From Paenibacillus abyssi (GTDB lineage Bacteria; Bacillota; Bacilli; Paenibacillales; Paenibacillaceae), in NCBI RefSeq assembly GCF_014640295.1, contig NZ_BMGR01000001.1, positions 1 through 64,000 on the forward strand: 64,000 bases of DNA, given 5' to 3'. Within the stretch, counting starts at the first letter, position 1, and every line of letters starts with the position of its first letter. The position numbers and the translations under genes were made by a program. Shown here piece after piece: positions 34,691-43,396 of the stretch. The notes under the pieces were generated by a model that was not told the DNA's origin, searched no databases, and worked only from the letters and a program-made list of their open reading frames with translations.

Positions 34691-34784
34691 TGTAAATTGT
34701 TCATGGTAGAGATCGTTCCCTGCATATACATCAGACAGATAATACTAGGCTGCAGTGCCTAATTGAGTCAAATGGGGGAGAGCG

Positions 34785-35702
34785 ATGAAGATCAACGCGG
34801 TGTTCGAAGGCGGAGGTGTCAAAGGTATCTCGCTGGTCGGCGCTGTCTTTGCCGCAGAGCAGTGCGGGGTGACCTTTGGACAGGTTGCAGGCACATCGTC
34901 GGGAGCGATTGTAGCGGCCTTGCTGGCCGCCGGGTATTCAGCTGAAGAGATGACAATAATTATCCGCCGCACACCGTTTGCTGCCTTCTTAAAACGATCA
35001 CAGGTTTTCAATGTCAAATACATAGGACCAGCCGCAAGGCTGCTGCTGCGAAAAGGGTTGTACAGCGGGGATGAGATGGAACTGTGGATGAGGAAGCTGC
35101 TTAGCGCCAAAGGCATATCGACATTCGCAGATCTGCCTCCGAATAAGCTAAGAATCATTGCATCGGATATATCGAACGGCAAGCTGCTGGTGCTCCCTGA
35201 CGACATCGCGCAATATGGCATGAATCCAAAACGTCTGGAAGTGGCCAAAGCCATCCGGATGAGTGCAAGCCTGCCGTATTTCTTTGACCCGGTCGTGATT
35301 AAGGAGAAGCAATTCAAAACGCGAATTAGCGGAATCAGGCTGTATCATAAAACTGCTTATATCGTGGACGGCGGACTGCTGAGCAATTTCCCGTTATGGT
35401 TATTTGATCGGGAGCAGCGCGATCAGGCAAAGCCGATCCCTGTCGTCGGATTCCAAATGGTAGGTAAAAACGAAAACAGACCGCGAACAATTCGCGGTCC
35501 GTTATCAATGCTTACAGCCATTTTCGAGACGATGCTGCAGGCGCATGACGAGCGTTATATCGAAAAGGAAAACCGGGACCGTACGATCAAAATCCCGACG
35601 CTCGGCATTCGCACGACACAATTCAATCTGTCCTTGGAGGCAAGTGAACAATTATTTGAGTCTGGCCGCCTGGCAGCGGAAAAATACTTTTGCGAGCGTT
35701 AG
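34785..35702 (+). CDS. yqhO: Patatin-like phospholipase (YqhO homologue)
   Basis: A 305-residue serine hydrolase of the patatin/RssA family, predicted to cleave acyl esters of lipids in the cytosol. The oxyanion block EGGGVKGISLVG is at about 7-18, the nucleophile elbow GTSSG at about 43-47 (Ser in G-x-S-x-G), and the catalytic Asp in VDGGLLSNFP near 197. A basic C-terminal half follows. The natural substrate is unknown. The gene corresponds in position to yqhO. Its stop codon overlaps the stop of the convergent yqhP by three to four bases, and a minus-strand hairpin lies within it. Confidence 0.87.
   Translation: MKINAVFEGGGVKGISLVGAVFAAEQCGVTFGQVAGTSSGAIVAALLAAGYSAEEMTIIIRRTPFAAFLKRSQVFNVKYIGPAARLLLRKGLYSGDEMELWMRKLLSAKGISTFADLPPNKLRIIASDISNGKLLVLPDDIAQYGMNPKRLEVAKAIRMSASLPYFFDPVVIKEKQFKTRISGIRLYHKTAYIVDGGLLSNFPLWLFDREQRDQAKPIPVVGFQMVGKNENRPRTIRGPLSMLTAIFETMLQAHDERYIEKENRDRTIKIPTLGIRTTQFNLSLEASEQLFESGRLAAEKYFCER
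35460..35499 (-). terminator. Minus-strand terminator embedded in yqhO
   Basis: On the minus strand GACCGCGAA and TTCGCGGTC form a 9-bp perfect stem with a 3-base loop, followed by TGTTTTCGTTTTT. It lies about 200 bp beyond the yqhP stop codon and probably ends the yqhQ-yqhP transcript inside the opposing gene. Confidence 0.6.
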
Positions 35703-35992
35703 TGATATTTTGGCACGTTGTCATCGTCCTTGCCGCCTTCAATAACGCGGAAGGGGATGTTCTTTTTCCGTGTGCTCTTTGCCTTCGCCTGCATTGGTTG
35801 AGCCGGCTTGTACCGGCTAGGGGATGCAGGCTTCGAACGAAAACGGGACGGCGGAAACTTGTAAAGCAAATAGATGACACCTAGAACTGCGATCGGAATA
35901 ATGAAATATCCCGGATTTGTCAACAACATCCATATGATGCCAATGACCATTAGAGAGAGTATAATGATCATGCCAGGATGCATTCTTCGCAT
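35699..35992 (-). CDS. yqhP: Small membrane protein (YqhP position)
   Basis: A 97-residue protein with two hydrophobic helices (about residues 6-23 and 27-44) and a strongly basic cytoplasmic tail (RSKPASPSRYKP, STRKKN). No domain is recognised; the name rests on its position between yqhO and yqhQ. The start at ATG 35992 follows GAAAGGGTGA on the minus strand. It is 16 bp downstream of yqhQ and so in the same transcription unit. Confidence 0.72.
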   Translation of the reverse strand: MRRMHPGMIIILSLMVIGIIWMLLTNPGYFIIPIAVLGVIYLLYKFPPSRFRSKPASPSRYKPAQPMQAKAKSTRKKNIPFRVIEGGKDDDNVPKYH

Positions 35993-36008
35993 TTCAATCA
36001 CCCTTTCA

Positions 36009-37004
36009 TTAACTTGCTGGACGGTTTGAAGCGGACAAGCCATTTGCAAACTGTTGGTCAAGCTCACGCATCCGATTGAAAGAAGCAATGGACACTTCGA
36101 CCTGCTCATCCGTCGGCTCTTTTGTCGTCAATTTCTGAAGCCACAATCCGGGATAGCCGAGATAACGAAGCACAGGCGTCTCACGCAGCGAGTTCGTGAA
36201 GCGCAGCGCTTCATATGAAATGCCTAATACCAAAGGCAGCAGCAGAATGCGCAGATAGACTCTTTCCCACAAGCTGTCCCATTGGAAAAATGAATATACG
36301 ATAACGCCGATAATAACCGAAAGTATAATAAAGCTGCTGCCGCACCGGTAGTGCAGGGTATTGAACTTTTGCACGTTGCGGACGGTTAACTCTAATCCCG
36401 CTTCATAGGCGCTTATTACTTTATGCTCAGCGCCGTGATATTGAAACAGCCGCTTAATGATCGGTGTTAATGAAATAATGTAGAGATAAATCAGCAGAAA
36501 AGCGATTTTGATAGCTCCTTCAATCAGGTTATGCACAAAAATGTTTTCGAATGCCTGACCGAATAAAAGCTGCTCGACCGCAGCGGGTACGACGGTAAAT
36601 ACAAGCTTGCCGAGAATGAAGGAAATGACGCCGGCAGCGGCAACCCCGAACACCATGGAAAGGCTCCAGCCCGGCTTTTCTTCCGGTTTTTTCTTCTCAT
36701 CCAGCTGTTTTGCTGCGCTTTCGTTCTTTGATTCTTCCTCTGTTTCATCTTCCGCATACGCTTCAACAGAGAAATTCAAATGCTGGGAGCCTTTTGCGCT
36801 TGATTCGATAATTCCCACAACGCCGCGAATAAGCGGTATTTTTTTAAGCCGCTGCACCCAAGATTTGGATGATTTGGGCACCTCATAGAACTCGATTTCA
36901 TTGTTTTTACGGCGCACTGCGGTTACATTCACATGCTGACCGCCAAACATGACGCCTTCGATAACGGCCTGTCCGCCGTAAATGTTTGGTCTCTTCTCCG
37001 GCAA
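36009..37004 (-). CDS. yqhQ: DUF1385 membrane protein YqhQ
   Basis: A 331-residue DUF1385 protein of unknown function. The N-terminal block YGGQAVIEGVMFGG (about 9-22) and the C-terminal blocks RLFQYHGAEHKVISAYE (about 200-216) and LHYRCGSSFI are hallmarks of the family. Four or five membrane helices are visible, with a charged Glu/Lys insert around residue 100. The TTG at 37004 lies 8 bases after AAGGAAGGTG; a much longer in-frame open stretch upstream has no homology or ribosome site. It is divergent from yqhR. Confidence 0.9.
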   Translation of the reverse strand: MPEKRPNIYGGQAVIEGVMFGGQHVNVTAVRRKNNEIEFYEVPKSSKSWVQRLKKIPLIRGVVGIIESSAKGSQHLNFSVEAYAEDETEEESKNESAAKQLDEKKKPEEKPGWSLSMVFGVAAAGVISFILGKLVFTVVPAAVEQLLFGQAFENIFVHNLIEGAIKIAFLLIYLYIISLTPIIKRLFQYHGAEHKVISAYEAGLELTVRNVQKFNTLHYRCGSSFIILSVIIGVIVYSFFQWDSLWERVYLRILLLPLVLGISYEALRFTNSLRETPVLRYLGYPGLWLQKLTTKEPTDEQVEVSIASFNRMRELDQQFANGLSASNRPAS

Positions 37005-37176
37005 GAGTATGTCACCTTCCTTGTCTATACTTATGACCTTAATTGGCCGTATTTGTATTGTACTGCATTCCCTCGAGCTTTGCCACTGAACGAAGCAGTA
37101 TATGAACCAATTTGGATAAACGGGTACCGGATTTTCATATACTACGTGGAAACACGAGACAGAAAGGGAGAGCGCC

Positions 37177-37680
37177 ATGCACGAGAAAGATAATCTGGAA
37201 ACACATGCAAAAGAATACCATACGAACAGCTGGCTGTATTGTCTGCAGCTTGGTTTCTTTGCCGGTTTAATATGGGGAGTGATGCGTTGGCTGCTATACA
37301 CGATCTCGTTCACCAACGTGCTGCCGGGTTTTTTAGCCGAACCGTTTATGGTTCATTCCTTTCTCCTTACAGGCTGGGGGCATGTTGCCGGAATCGCAGT
37401 ATTCATCGTCTTTTCGATCGCGGCGGCGCTTTTATATAAGGCTGTACTTGGGCGATTACTCGGCCCCTGGGCGGGATTGATCTACGGTGTAACATGGTGG
37501 CTGGTGTTATTTATGTGGCTCGGTCCCATGCTGGGTATGATGCCTCCTGCTGCAAAGCTTGGTTGGAACTCGGTATTTACTGAATGCTGCGTATTTATTG
37601 TCTGGGGATTGTTTATCGGTTACAGCATAGCATTTGAATTTACGGACGAAGCTTCGCGCGAACCCTCAACCGTTCATTAG
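37177..37680 (+). CDS. yqhR: Membrane protein YqhR
   Basis: A 167-residue protein with about four membrane helices (near 22-43, 60-85, 95-118 and 133-153) and a Trp-rich core (GVTWWLVLFMWLGPMLGMMPP). It matches the YqhR family and lies at the expected place between yqhQ (divergent) and aroQ. Function unknown. The ATG follows AAAGGGAGAG. Confidence 0.85.
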   Translation: MHEKDNLETHAKEYHTNSWLYCLQLGFFAGLIWGVMRWLLYTISFTNVLPGFLAEPFMVHSFLLTGWGHVAGIAVFIVFSIAAALLYKAVLGRLLGPWAGLIYGVTWWLVLFMWLGPMLGMMPPAAKLGWNSVFTECCVFIVWGLFIGYSIAFEFTDEASREPSTVH

Positions 37681-37782
37681 TAAACAGGAAAGTCTTCTCA
37701 ATCTCGTCTGTTTTATGGTAAAATGTCAAGTGATCTTTTGCTTTATTCTTAAATGTCGATACGATATTGTTGGAGGTGCGGC

Positions 37783-38220
37783 GTGCCAAAGGTTCTGGTT
37801 CTCAACGGACCTAATTTAAACATGCTCGGCATACGCGAACCCGGGGTCTATGGTACGGTGACGCTGTCCGGTATTGAAGCTGCTCTGCGCGATACAGCAA
37901 AGCGGCTGTCCGTTGATATTGAGTTTTACCAATCCAATCAAGAAGGCGGATTGATTGATCGGATTCATCAAGCATACGGGAATGTGGACGGGATCGTGAT
38001 TAATCCCGGAGCCTATACCCATTACAGCTATGCGCTGCGTGACGCAATTAGCTCAGTTGGATTGCCGACCGTCGAGGTACATATGTCGAATATCCACAAA
38101 AGAGAATCGTTCCGCCATGTATCAGTCATCGCCCCGGTGGCAGTTGGACAAATCGCCGGAATGGGCGCGTATAGTTACGAATTGGGCTTGCTTGCGCTTA
38201 TTCAGCATCTTTCTTCATAA
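37783..38220 (+). CDS. aroQ: 3-dehydroquinate dehydratase, type II
   Basis: Third step of the shikimate pathway, converting 3-dehydroquinate to 3-dehydroshikimate. The 145-residue product has [18 protein letters not shown] (about 5-22) with the active-site Asn and Tyr, [30 protein letters not shown], and [17 protein letters not shown] with the catalytic His. The GTG at 37783 lies after TTGGAGGTG; an in-frame ATG at 37753 has no ribosome site. It corresponds to yqhS and is followed at 35 bp by the peptidase gene. Confidence 0.95.
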   Translation: MPKVLVLNGPNLNMLGIREPGVYGTVTLSGIEAALRDTAKRLSVDIEFYQSNQEGGLIDRIHQAYGNVDGIVINPGAYTHYSYALRDAISSVGLPTVEVHMSNIHKRESFRHVSVIAPVAVGQIAGMGAYSYELGLLALIQHLSS

Positions 38221-38255
38221 AGAGCATGGATTTTATTTGCAAAGGAGGAAGGCAG

Positions 38256-39329
38256 TTGGTTAACAAACGGGTTACCCGATTGAGGGAGTCGCTTTCTGAA
38301 CGGGGGTTGGAGGCGCTATTCATCACAAACGCTGTCAATCGCCGTTATATCAGCGGTTTTACCGGATCTTCCGGTTATCTTCTAATTACAGCAACCAACA
38401 GCTGGCTCCTTACCGATTTCCGTTATATGTCGCAGGCGCCTGCGCAAGCACCGGCGTTTGACGTGATCGAGCACGCAGCCAAGCCGATCGAAACGGTGAA
38501 GGAATTGCTTGCGAATGCGGGGATCAAACGGCTTGGTTTCGAGCAGGATGCAGTCGTGTTCAGCGATTATTCCAATTGGTCAGAGGCACTGCAGGGCATT
38601 GAGCTTGTACCGGTATCTTCCGTCGTGGAAGAGCTGAGAATGATCAAGGATGACAGCGAGATCGCGATCATGCAGGATGCCGCCAAGCTGGCAGATGAGA
38701 CCCTTGCGCATATCACCGGCCTGCTTAAACCGGGCATGCGGGAATCCGATATTGCGCTTGAGATGGAAGTATTCATGCGCAGCCGCGGTGCGACTTCCTC
38801 CTCATTTGACACGATTGTAGCGTCCGGAGAGCGTTCGGCCTTGCCCCATGGCGTAGCAAGCGCCAGAATATTGCAGGACAATGAGTTCGTAAAGCTGGAT
38901 TTTGGCGCTTATTATGAGGGATATTGCTCCGATTTGACCCGGACTGTGTTCATCGGCACGCCGACGGCAAAACACCGGGAGATTTATGAGATCGTCCTCG
39001 AGGCACAAATGCACGCGCTGTCTGAGATTAAACCCGGTATGACCGGCAGGGAAGCCGATGCCTTGACGAGAGATATCATCACGAGGTATGGTTATGGTGA
39101 CCGTTTTGGACATGGCACAGGGCATGGCCTTGGCATGGAGATCCATGAGGCGCCCCGACTGTCCAAACTTAGCGACACAATTTTAACCCCCGGCATGACG
39201 GTGACGGTGGAGCCCGGCATTTATCTCCCCGGTTTTGGCGGAGTTCGAATCGAGGACGACGTTGTCATTACGGATAACGGGATTAAAATATTAACCTCGT
39301 CTCCCAAGGAATTTATGCTGTTGGGATGA
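38256..39329 (+). CDS. yqhT: Xaa-Pro aminopeptidase/dipeptidase (M24, YqhT)
   Basis: A 357-residue M24 metallopeptidase that removes residues linked to proline. The N-terminal creatinase-like domain (about 1-125) precedes the pita-bread catalytic domain. Metal ligands are visible in LDFGAYYEGYCSDLTRT (two Asp), FGHGTGHGLG (His), TVEPGIYLPGFGG (Glu) and GVRIEDDVV (Glu). The TTG start lies 7 bases after AAGGAGG. It is co-directional with aroQ and efp, as in Bacillus subtilis. Confidence 0.93.
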   Translation: MVNKRVTRLRESLSERGLEALFITNAVNRRYISGFTGSSGYLLITATNSWLLTDFRYMSQAPAQAPAFDVIEHAAKPIETVKELLANAGIKRLGFEQDAVVFSDYSNWSEALQGIELVPVSSVVEELRMIKDDSEIAIMQDAAKLADETLAHITGLLKPGMRESDIALEMEVFMRSRGATSSSFDTIVASGERSALPHGVASARILQDNEFVKLDFGAYYEGYCSDLTRTVFIGTPTAKHREIYEIVLEAQMHALSEIKPGMTGREADALTRDIITRYGYGDRFGHGTGHGLGMEIHEAPRLSKLSDTILTPGMTVTVEPGIYLPGFGGVRIEDDVVITDNGIKILTSSPKEFMLLG

Positions 39330-39361
39330 TAAGGAACAAGATTAAATGGAGGTTATAAGCA

Positions 39362-39919
39362 GTGATTTCAGTTAATGATTTTAAAACAGGCTTGACCGTA
39401 GAAGTAGATGGCGACATTTTTACCGTTTTGGATTTTCAGCATGTTAAGCCAGGCAAAGGTGCTGCATTTGTGCGCTCTAAGCTGAAAAATCTCCGCAACG
39501 GCAATACCGTGGAAAAAACGTTCCGTGCGGGCGAGACGATTGGCCGGGCGATTATTGAGAACCGTGAAGTGCAATATTTGTACAACTCCGGTAATGAATA
39601 TACGTTCATGGACAATGAAACGTATGACCAGTTTAACCTGGATAAAAAACAGTTGGAATGGGAAATCAACTTCCTGAAAGAAAACATGAACGTCAATATC
39701 TCCAGCTACCAAGGCGAAATTATCGGAATTAACATTCCTAACAGTGTCGAGCTGAAGGTTATCGAGACCGAGCCCGGCATTAAAGGAAATACAGCTACGG
39801 GCGCAACGAAGAGTGCGAAGGTAGAAACCGGCTTGAACGTACAAGTGCCGTTGTTCATTAATGAAGGCGACGTACTGCTGATCGATACTCGTGAAGGCAA
39901 GTATATCTCCCGCGCATAG
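39362..39919 (+). CDS. efp: Elongation factor P
   Basis: Relieves ribosome stalling at polyproline stretches. The 185-residue product has the usual three beta-barrel domains. The conserved tip lysine K32 ([10 protein letters not shown]) is the residue modified in other bacteria (5-aminopentanol in Bacillus). The KOW-like N-domain and the C-terminal [16 protein letters not shown] block are intact. The GTG start follows GGAGG. A strong terminator follows. Confidence 0.97.
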   Translation: MISVNDFKTGLTVEVDGDIFTVLDFQHVKPGKGAAFVRSKLKNLRNGNTVEKTFRAGETIGRAIIENREVQYLYNSGNEYTFMDNETYDQFNLDKKQLEWEINFLKENMNVNISSYQGEIIGINIPNSVELKVIETEPGIKGNTATGATKSAKVETGLNVQVPLFINEGDVLLIDTREGKYISRA

Positions 39920-39933
39920 ATTGGGAGTGAAGG

Positions 39934-39974
39934 AAAGCCGCTTCGGCCTTTTAAGGCTGAAAGCGGCTTTTTTT
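39934..39974 (+). terminator. Terminator after efp
   Basis: AAAGCCGCTT and AAGCGGCTTT enclose an inner CGGCCTT/AAGGCTG helix, followed by TTTTT. Confidence 0.93.
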
Positions 39975-40068
39975 CGAATATAAATCACGATCGGTCTATT
40001 CGCCGTGCTTTGTGTTATGTTATAATATGTACTTGTATGTAAATGTTGTGGTTAGGAGTGAATGAGCG

Positions 40069-41322
40069 TTGTCGTTAATAGTGATGAAGTTCGGCGGTAG
40101 TTCCGTTGGCAGTCCGGAGCGGATGCAGCGGGTAGCCAAACGAATTGTAGAGAGACAGCAAGAAGGCCACAAGATCGTTGTCGTTGTCTCGGCAATGGGA
40201 GATACAACGGATGATCTGATTGACCAGTCCAAGCTGCTTAATCCGAATCCACCGGCACGCGAAATGGATATGCTTCTGACGACCGGAGAGCAAATTTCAA
40301 TTGCCTTATTGTCGATGACGATTCACAGCCTCGGCTATCAGGCGGTTTCGTATACGGGTTGGCAGGCTGGCTTCCGCACGGATAGCGTGCACAGTAAAGC
40401 CCGGATTACGGATATCCGGCCGGAGCGTATTTTCAAGGCGCTTGACGAAGGAAACATTGTGGTTGTTGCGGGATTTCAAGCGATGTCGGAAGATGGAGAG
40501 ATTACGACGCTGGGCCGCGGTGGATCGGATACGACTGCCGTAGCGCTTGCCGCTGCAATACAAGCAGACCTGTGCGAGATCTATACCGACGTTGATGGCG
40601 TTTATTCTACGGATCCGCGTGTTGTAAAGGTCGCGAGAAAGCTGAATGAAATTTCGTATGATGAAATGTTGGAGCTTGCGCATTTAGGCGCAGCTGTCCT
40701 GCATCCGAGAGCCGTTGAATATGCGAAGCATAACAATGTGTGCCTGGTTGTAAGATCCAGCTTTACGCAAAATGATGGGACGTATGTGAAGGAGGAAGCG
40801 GTAATGGAGCAGGGTGTTGTCGTCCGCGGTATTGCATTTGACAAAAATGTGGCACGCATCAGTATTATGGGAGTTCAGGATATTCCGGGAGTATTGGCTA
40901 AGGTGTTCGGCGCTCTAGCGAAAAACGGAATAGATGTGGATATCATCGTACAAAGCGGTGTGCTGGACGGCAAAGCCGATTTCTCCTTCACGCTTTCAAA
41001 CAGCGATAAGGAAAAAGCTTTATCCGTAATCGAAAGCATTCGCGGAGAGATTCCTTTCCGTGAAACCAGCTCGGAAGACAACCTTGTAAAGGTATCGATT
41101 GTAGGTGCCGGCATGGTGAGTAACCCGGGCGTTGCCGCTACGATGTTTGAAGCGATCTCGAGAATCGGCGTGAGCATAAAGATGGTCAGCACATCCGAGA
41201 TCAAAGTGTCTTGTGTCATTAACGCTGACCCGCTGCAGGATGTTGTGCGCGCTTTGCATACTGCATATGGTCTGGATACAAACGAGCAGGTGTTTGTTGG
41301 CGGACCGCAGGATAGAAGGTAA
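40069..41322 (+). CDS. Aspartate kinase (class II-type, two ACT domains)
   Basis: Phosphorylates aspartate at the head of the lysine, threonine, methionine and diaminopimelate pathways. The 417-residue product has MKFGGSSVG (about 6-14), GRGGSDTTAVALAA (about 150-163), YTDVDGVYSTDPR and two C-terminal ACT domains (about 265-410), which set feedback control. The TTG start follows AGGAGTG. Only about 95 bp separate it from the efp terminator, so there is no room for the lysine riboswitch that precedes lysC in Bacillus. I do not decide between lysC and dapG. It is absent from this place in Bacillus subtilis. Confidence 0.92.
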   Translation: MSLIVMKFGGSSVGSPERMQRVAKRIVERQQEGHKIVVVVSAMGDTTDDLIDQSKLLNPNPPAREMDMLLTTGEQISIALLSMTIHSLGYQAVSYTGWQAGFRTDSVHSKARITDIRPERIFKALDEGNIVVVAGFQAMSEDGEITTLGRGGSDTTAVALAAAIQADLCEIYTDVDGVYSTDPRVVKVARKLNEISYDEMLELAHLGAAVLHPRAVEYAKHNNVCLVVRSSFTQNDGTYVKEEAVMEQGVVVRGIAFDKNVARISIMGVQDIPGVLAKVFGALAKNGIDVDIIVQSGVLDGKADFSFTLSNSDKEKALSVIESIRGEIPFRETSSEDNLVKVSIVGAGMVSNPGVAATMFEAISRIGVSIKMVSTSEIKVSCVINADPLQDVVRALHTAYGLDTNEQVFVGGPQDRR

Positions 41323-41357
41323 TTTGAGCCGGTTCTGCCTGCTTCGGTTTGCGCAAT

Positions 41358-41410
41358 AAAAAATCACCTTCGCTATGTCGAATATGGGCATAACGGAGGT
41401 GATTTTTAAT
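41358..41410. terminator. Bidirectional terminator between aspartokinase and the DUF441 gene
   Basis: AAAAATCACCTTCG and CGGAGGTGATTTTT pair (one wobble) with A and T runs on both flanks, between convergent genes. Confidence 0.85.
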
Positions 41411-41445
41411 TTGTTTTATGTTCTGAACAGGAGGATTCAACCAGC

Positions 41446-41910
41446 TTAACCGAGCCGATCACTGATCATGGAAAATATTTTATACAGTAGGGCTGTGAGC
41501 CCCGCAGCCATCAAGGGGCCGACAGGTATTCCCCGCAAAAAGACAATCCCGAGGATGGAGCCGATCACAATCCCTACGATAAGCTGGGGGTCAAACTTCA
41601 GCATCTCAAGTCCCTTGCCATTTACATAGGTAGCCAGAGCTCCCCCGGCAAGTGCCAGCCAACCAGGCCATGAGGTTAGGGCTCCCATGATTTCCTTCGT
41701 CTGAATCCGTCCTGAAGCGAACGGCACCAGCACGCTAAAGGTCAGAAATAACAGGCCGAGCTCGAGTCCTCTTCGCTCAATCGTCGGCAAAAAGCGTTCC
41801 AAATGAATGAGCTTCACGATTAATAGAATGCAGGCAGCCGTCGCGATGATCGGCGACCTGCCTATTAATCCGATAATGATAAGGGCGACAAGTATGATTT
41901 CTCCGGTCAT
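41446..41910 (-). CDS. DUF441 family membrane protein
   Basis: A 154-residue protein with four or five membrane helices. Hallmarks of DUF441 (YtwI-like) are [21 protein letters not shown] near residue 15 and the C-terminal [20 protein letters not shown]. The function is unknown. The ATG follows GGGAGA on the minus strand. It lies about 105 bp downstream of the comA-like gene and could be co-transcribed with it. Confidence 0.85.
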   Translation of the reverse strand: MTGEIILVALIIIGLIGRSPIIATAACILLIVKLIHLERFLPTIERRGLELGLLFLTFSVLVPFASGRIQTKEIMGALTSWPGWLALAGGALATYVNGKGLEMLKFDPQLIVGIVIGSILGIVFLRGIPVGPLMAAGLTALLYKIFSMISDRLG

Positions 41911-42015
41911 GCCGATTCTCCCGTTCTTTGCGCGTTTTCGGTTACAAAAGCATATAGTTCAATGTATGTCCGAAGAACGAGAATATGCAGACAAACCCTT
42001 GTAGTCTTCCTCCCT

Positions 42016-42879
42016 TTATATCATATAAAGAATAGGCTCCGGCAACTGCTTCGTAATGATTGGGAACGTATCGGAGCGCAATCCGCGTCTCATTGCCTCC
42101 AGGGCAATTACATCAGCAGGTGGGATGTTACCCAGGTTTACATTGGAGCCGATGGCTTCAAGAAGCAGTACCTGTTGTGATTTCAACGGTGCTTCCCATA
42201 AGATGCGGTTGACATCCGGCAGCTGCGCAATCACGCGTTCGAAGGTTTCCTGCCGGCAATTTCCCTGTTCATCAAACAGTCCTACACCGATGCCGGATTC
42301 CCTGGCCTCTACTGTAACCAGATCCGCACCCGCCTGAAGATCTTCCTCTGCCGTATCCGCTAATTCAAAGGGGTCGATCGTAGATCCTGCTGTTTTTTTA
42401 CCGTATTCCGTAAAAACACGCAGTCCCCGGGCCGCCCCTTCACGGATAAGCTCCGTTCTTTTGCGTCTGCTAAGTTCAATTGTGCCGTCCGACACTTCAA
42501 TAGCCGTAAATCCTAACTGGCATACAGAATCGAAAAACGATGACACCACATCCTGCGCCACGGCTGCTTCGAGCAATGTTCCGCCAGGCATAATGAGAAT
42601 ATTCCGCTTTGCTGCCAATCTAATTTTGTGCTGCAGCTGCTCATCCGAGTAAAGGGGGGACGTGCCGAAGCCAAGCTTGATACAGTCCACATATTGACCC
42701 GCTGTTTCGATAAGATCAGAATACGCATGTTTTCCCAGGCCTTTATCGATAATCATCGTCCTGCCGCATGCTTCGCTGCTCTTCTCCCAGTTAGCCGAGC
42801 TTGATTGCCGCATTTTGCTGCGTTCACCTTTAGGGTCGCACAGCAGTCTGTGCCATGCCCCGCTTGAGGTTACCTCCAT
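42016..42879 (-). CDS. Phosphosulfolactate synthase (ComA family, YitD-like)
   Basis: A 287-residue TIM-barrel enzyme that would add sulfite to phosphoenolpyruvate to give phosphosulfolactate. In spore formers the route leads to 3-sulfolactate, abundant in mature spores of some Bacillus. The family blocks DKGLGKHAYSDLIETAG (about 45-61), DCIKLGFGTSPLY, IMPGGTLLEAAVAQ, and LVTVEARESGIGVGLFD near residue 200 are clear. The ATG at 42879 lies 8-9 bases after AAGGAG. The enzymes for the next steps (ComB, ComC) are not in the window. It lies next to sporulation genes, which fits a spore role. Confidence 0.86.
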   Translation of the reverse strand: MEVTSSGAWHRLLCDPKGERSKMRQSSSANWEKSSEACGRTMIIDKGLGKHAYSDLIETAGQYVDCIKLGFGTSPLYSDEQLQHKIRLAAKRNILIMPGGTLLEAAVAQDVVSSFFDSVCQLGFTAIEVSDGTIELSRRKRTELIREGAARGLRVFTEYGKKTAGSTIDPFELADTAEEDLQAGADLVTVEARESGIGVGLFDEQGNCRQETFERVIAQLPDVNRILWEAPLKSQQVLLLEAIGSNVNLGNIPPADVIALEAMRRGLRSDTFPIITKQLPEPILYMI

Positions 42880-42971
42880 ATTCCGATTCTCCTTGCTTGA
42901 TCGTATTAGGGTGGAAACCATCCAACCATGTGAGCAATATATGCGGCCATGGGTAGGCTGGTGCCGGGTAT

Positions 42972-43000
42972 GCCTAAAATTAGACAAGCCCGCATACAGT
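42972..43000 (+). promoter_or_regulatory. Possible sigma-E promoter of yqhV
   Basis: CATACAGT (42993-43000) matches the sigma-E -10 consensus CATACAnT. A weak -35 GCCTAAA lies 14 bases upstream, the same spacing as at spoIIIAA. Confidence 0.45.
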
Positions 43001-43029
43001 TTAGTAAGAAATGAATAAGGAGGAGGAAC

Positions 43030-43296
43030 GTGGTGAACAAAATTGTCTTAAGTATGGCGATTCTGCGCATCCTGTCCGGCAGCATCGAGGTCTTTGCGGC
43101 TTTTCTGATGCTCCGCCTAAACCAAGTTGACAAAGCGTTAGTCGTCAATTCATCGCTTGCTTTGGTGGGGCCGTTGATCTTAATATCGACCACGACAATT
43201 GGTCTGGTCGGCCTTTCAGACAAGCTTTCGATGGACAAGTTTTTTTGGGTGCTTGCAGGCATTACTTGTTTGCTGGTCGGGATACTGAAAAAATGA
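43030..43296 (+). CDS. yqhV: YqhV family membrane protein (DUF2619)
   Basis: An 88-residue protein with three hydrophobic helices. The start MAILRILSGSIEVFAAFLMLR and the block GLVGLSDKLSMDKFFWVLAGI match the YqhV family, which always lies just before spoIIIAA in Bacillales. Function unknown. Two adjacent GTG codons (43030 and 43033) follow AGGAGGAGG and either could be the start. Confidence 0.85.
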   Translation: MVNKIVLSMAILRILSGSIEVFAAFLMLRLNQVDKALVVNSSLALVGPLILISTTTIGLVGLSDKLSMDKFFWVLAGITCLLVGILKK

Positions 43297-43328
43297 CTAC
43301 CCTCGCAGCTTCAGCAGCGGCAAAGCTT

Positions 43329-43358
43329 GTCATAAAACCAAGTACATCGCATACATAT
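43329..43358 (+). promoter_or_regulatory. Sigma-E promoter of the spoIIIA operon
   Basis: GTCATAA (43329-43335), a 14-base spacer, then CATACATAT (43350-43358) match the sigma-E consensus -35 and -10. It ends about 39 bp before the spoIIIAA start codon. Known spoIIIA operons are mother-cell (sigma-E) transcribed. Confidence 0.75.
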
Positions 43359-43396
43359 GATTACAAGCAAGGACAAACTTCCGGGAGGGTTGCCGC

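Noticed and set aside
37005-37316. Long N-terminal extension of YqhQ
   Set aside because: The frame is open for 104 extra codons but has no family similarity or ribosome site, and it overlaps the yqhR 5' region. TTG 37004 has a good site and matches homologues.
39975-40068. Lysine riboswitch before the aspartokinase gene
   Set aside because: Only about 95 bp lie between the efp terminator and the start codon, and no lysine riboswitch core or second terminator is visible.
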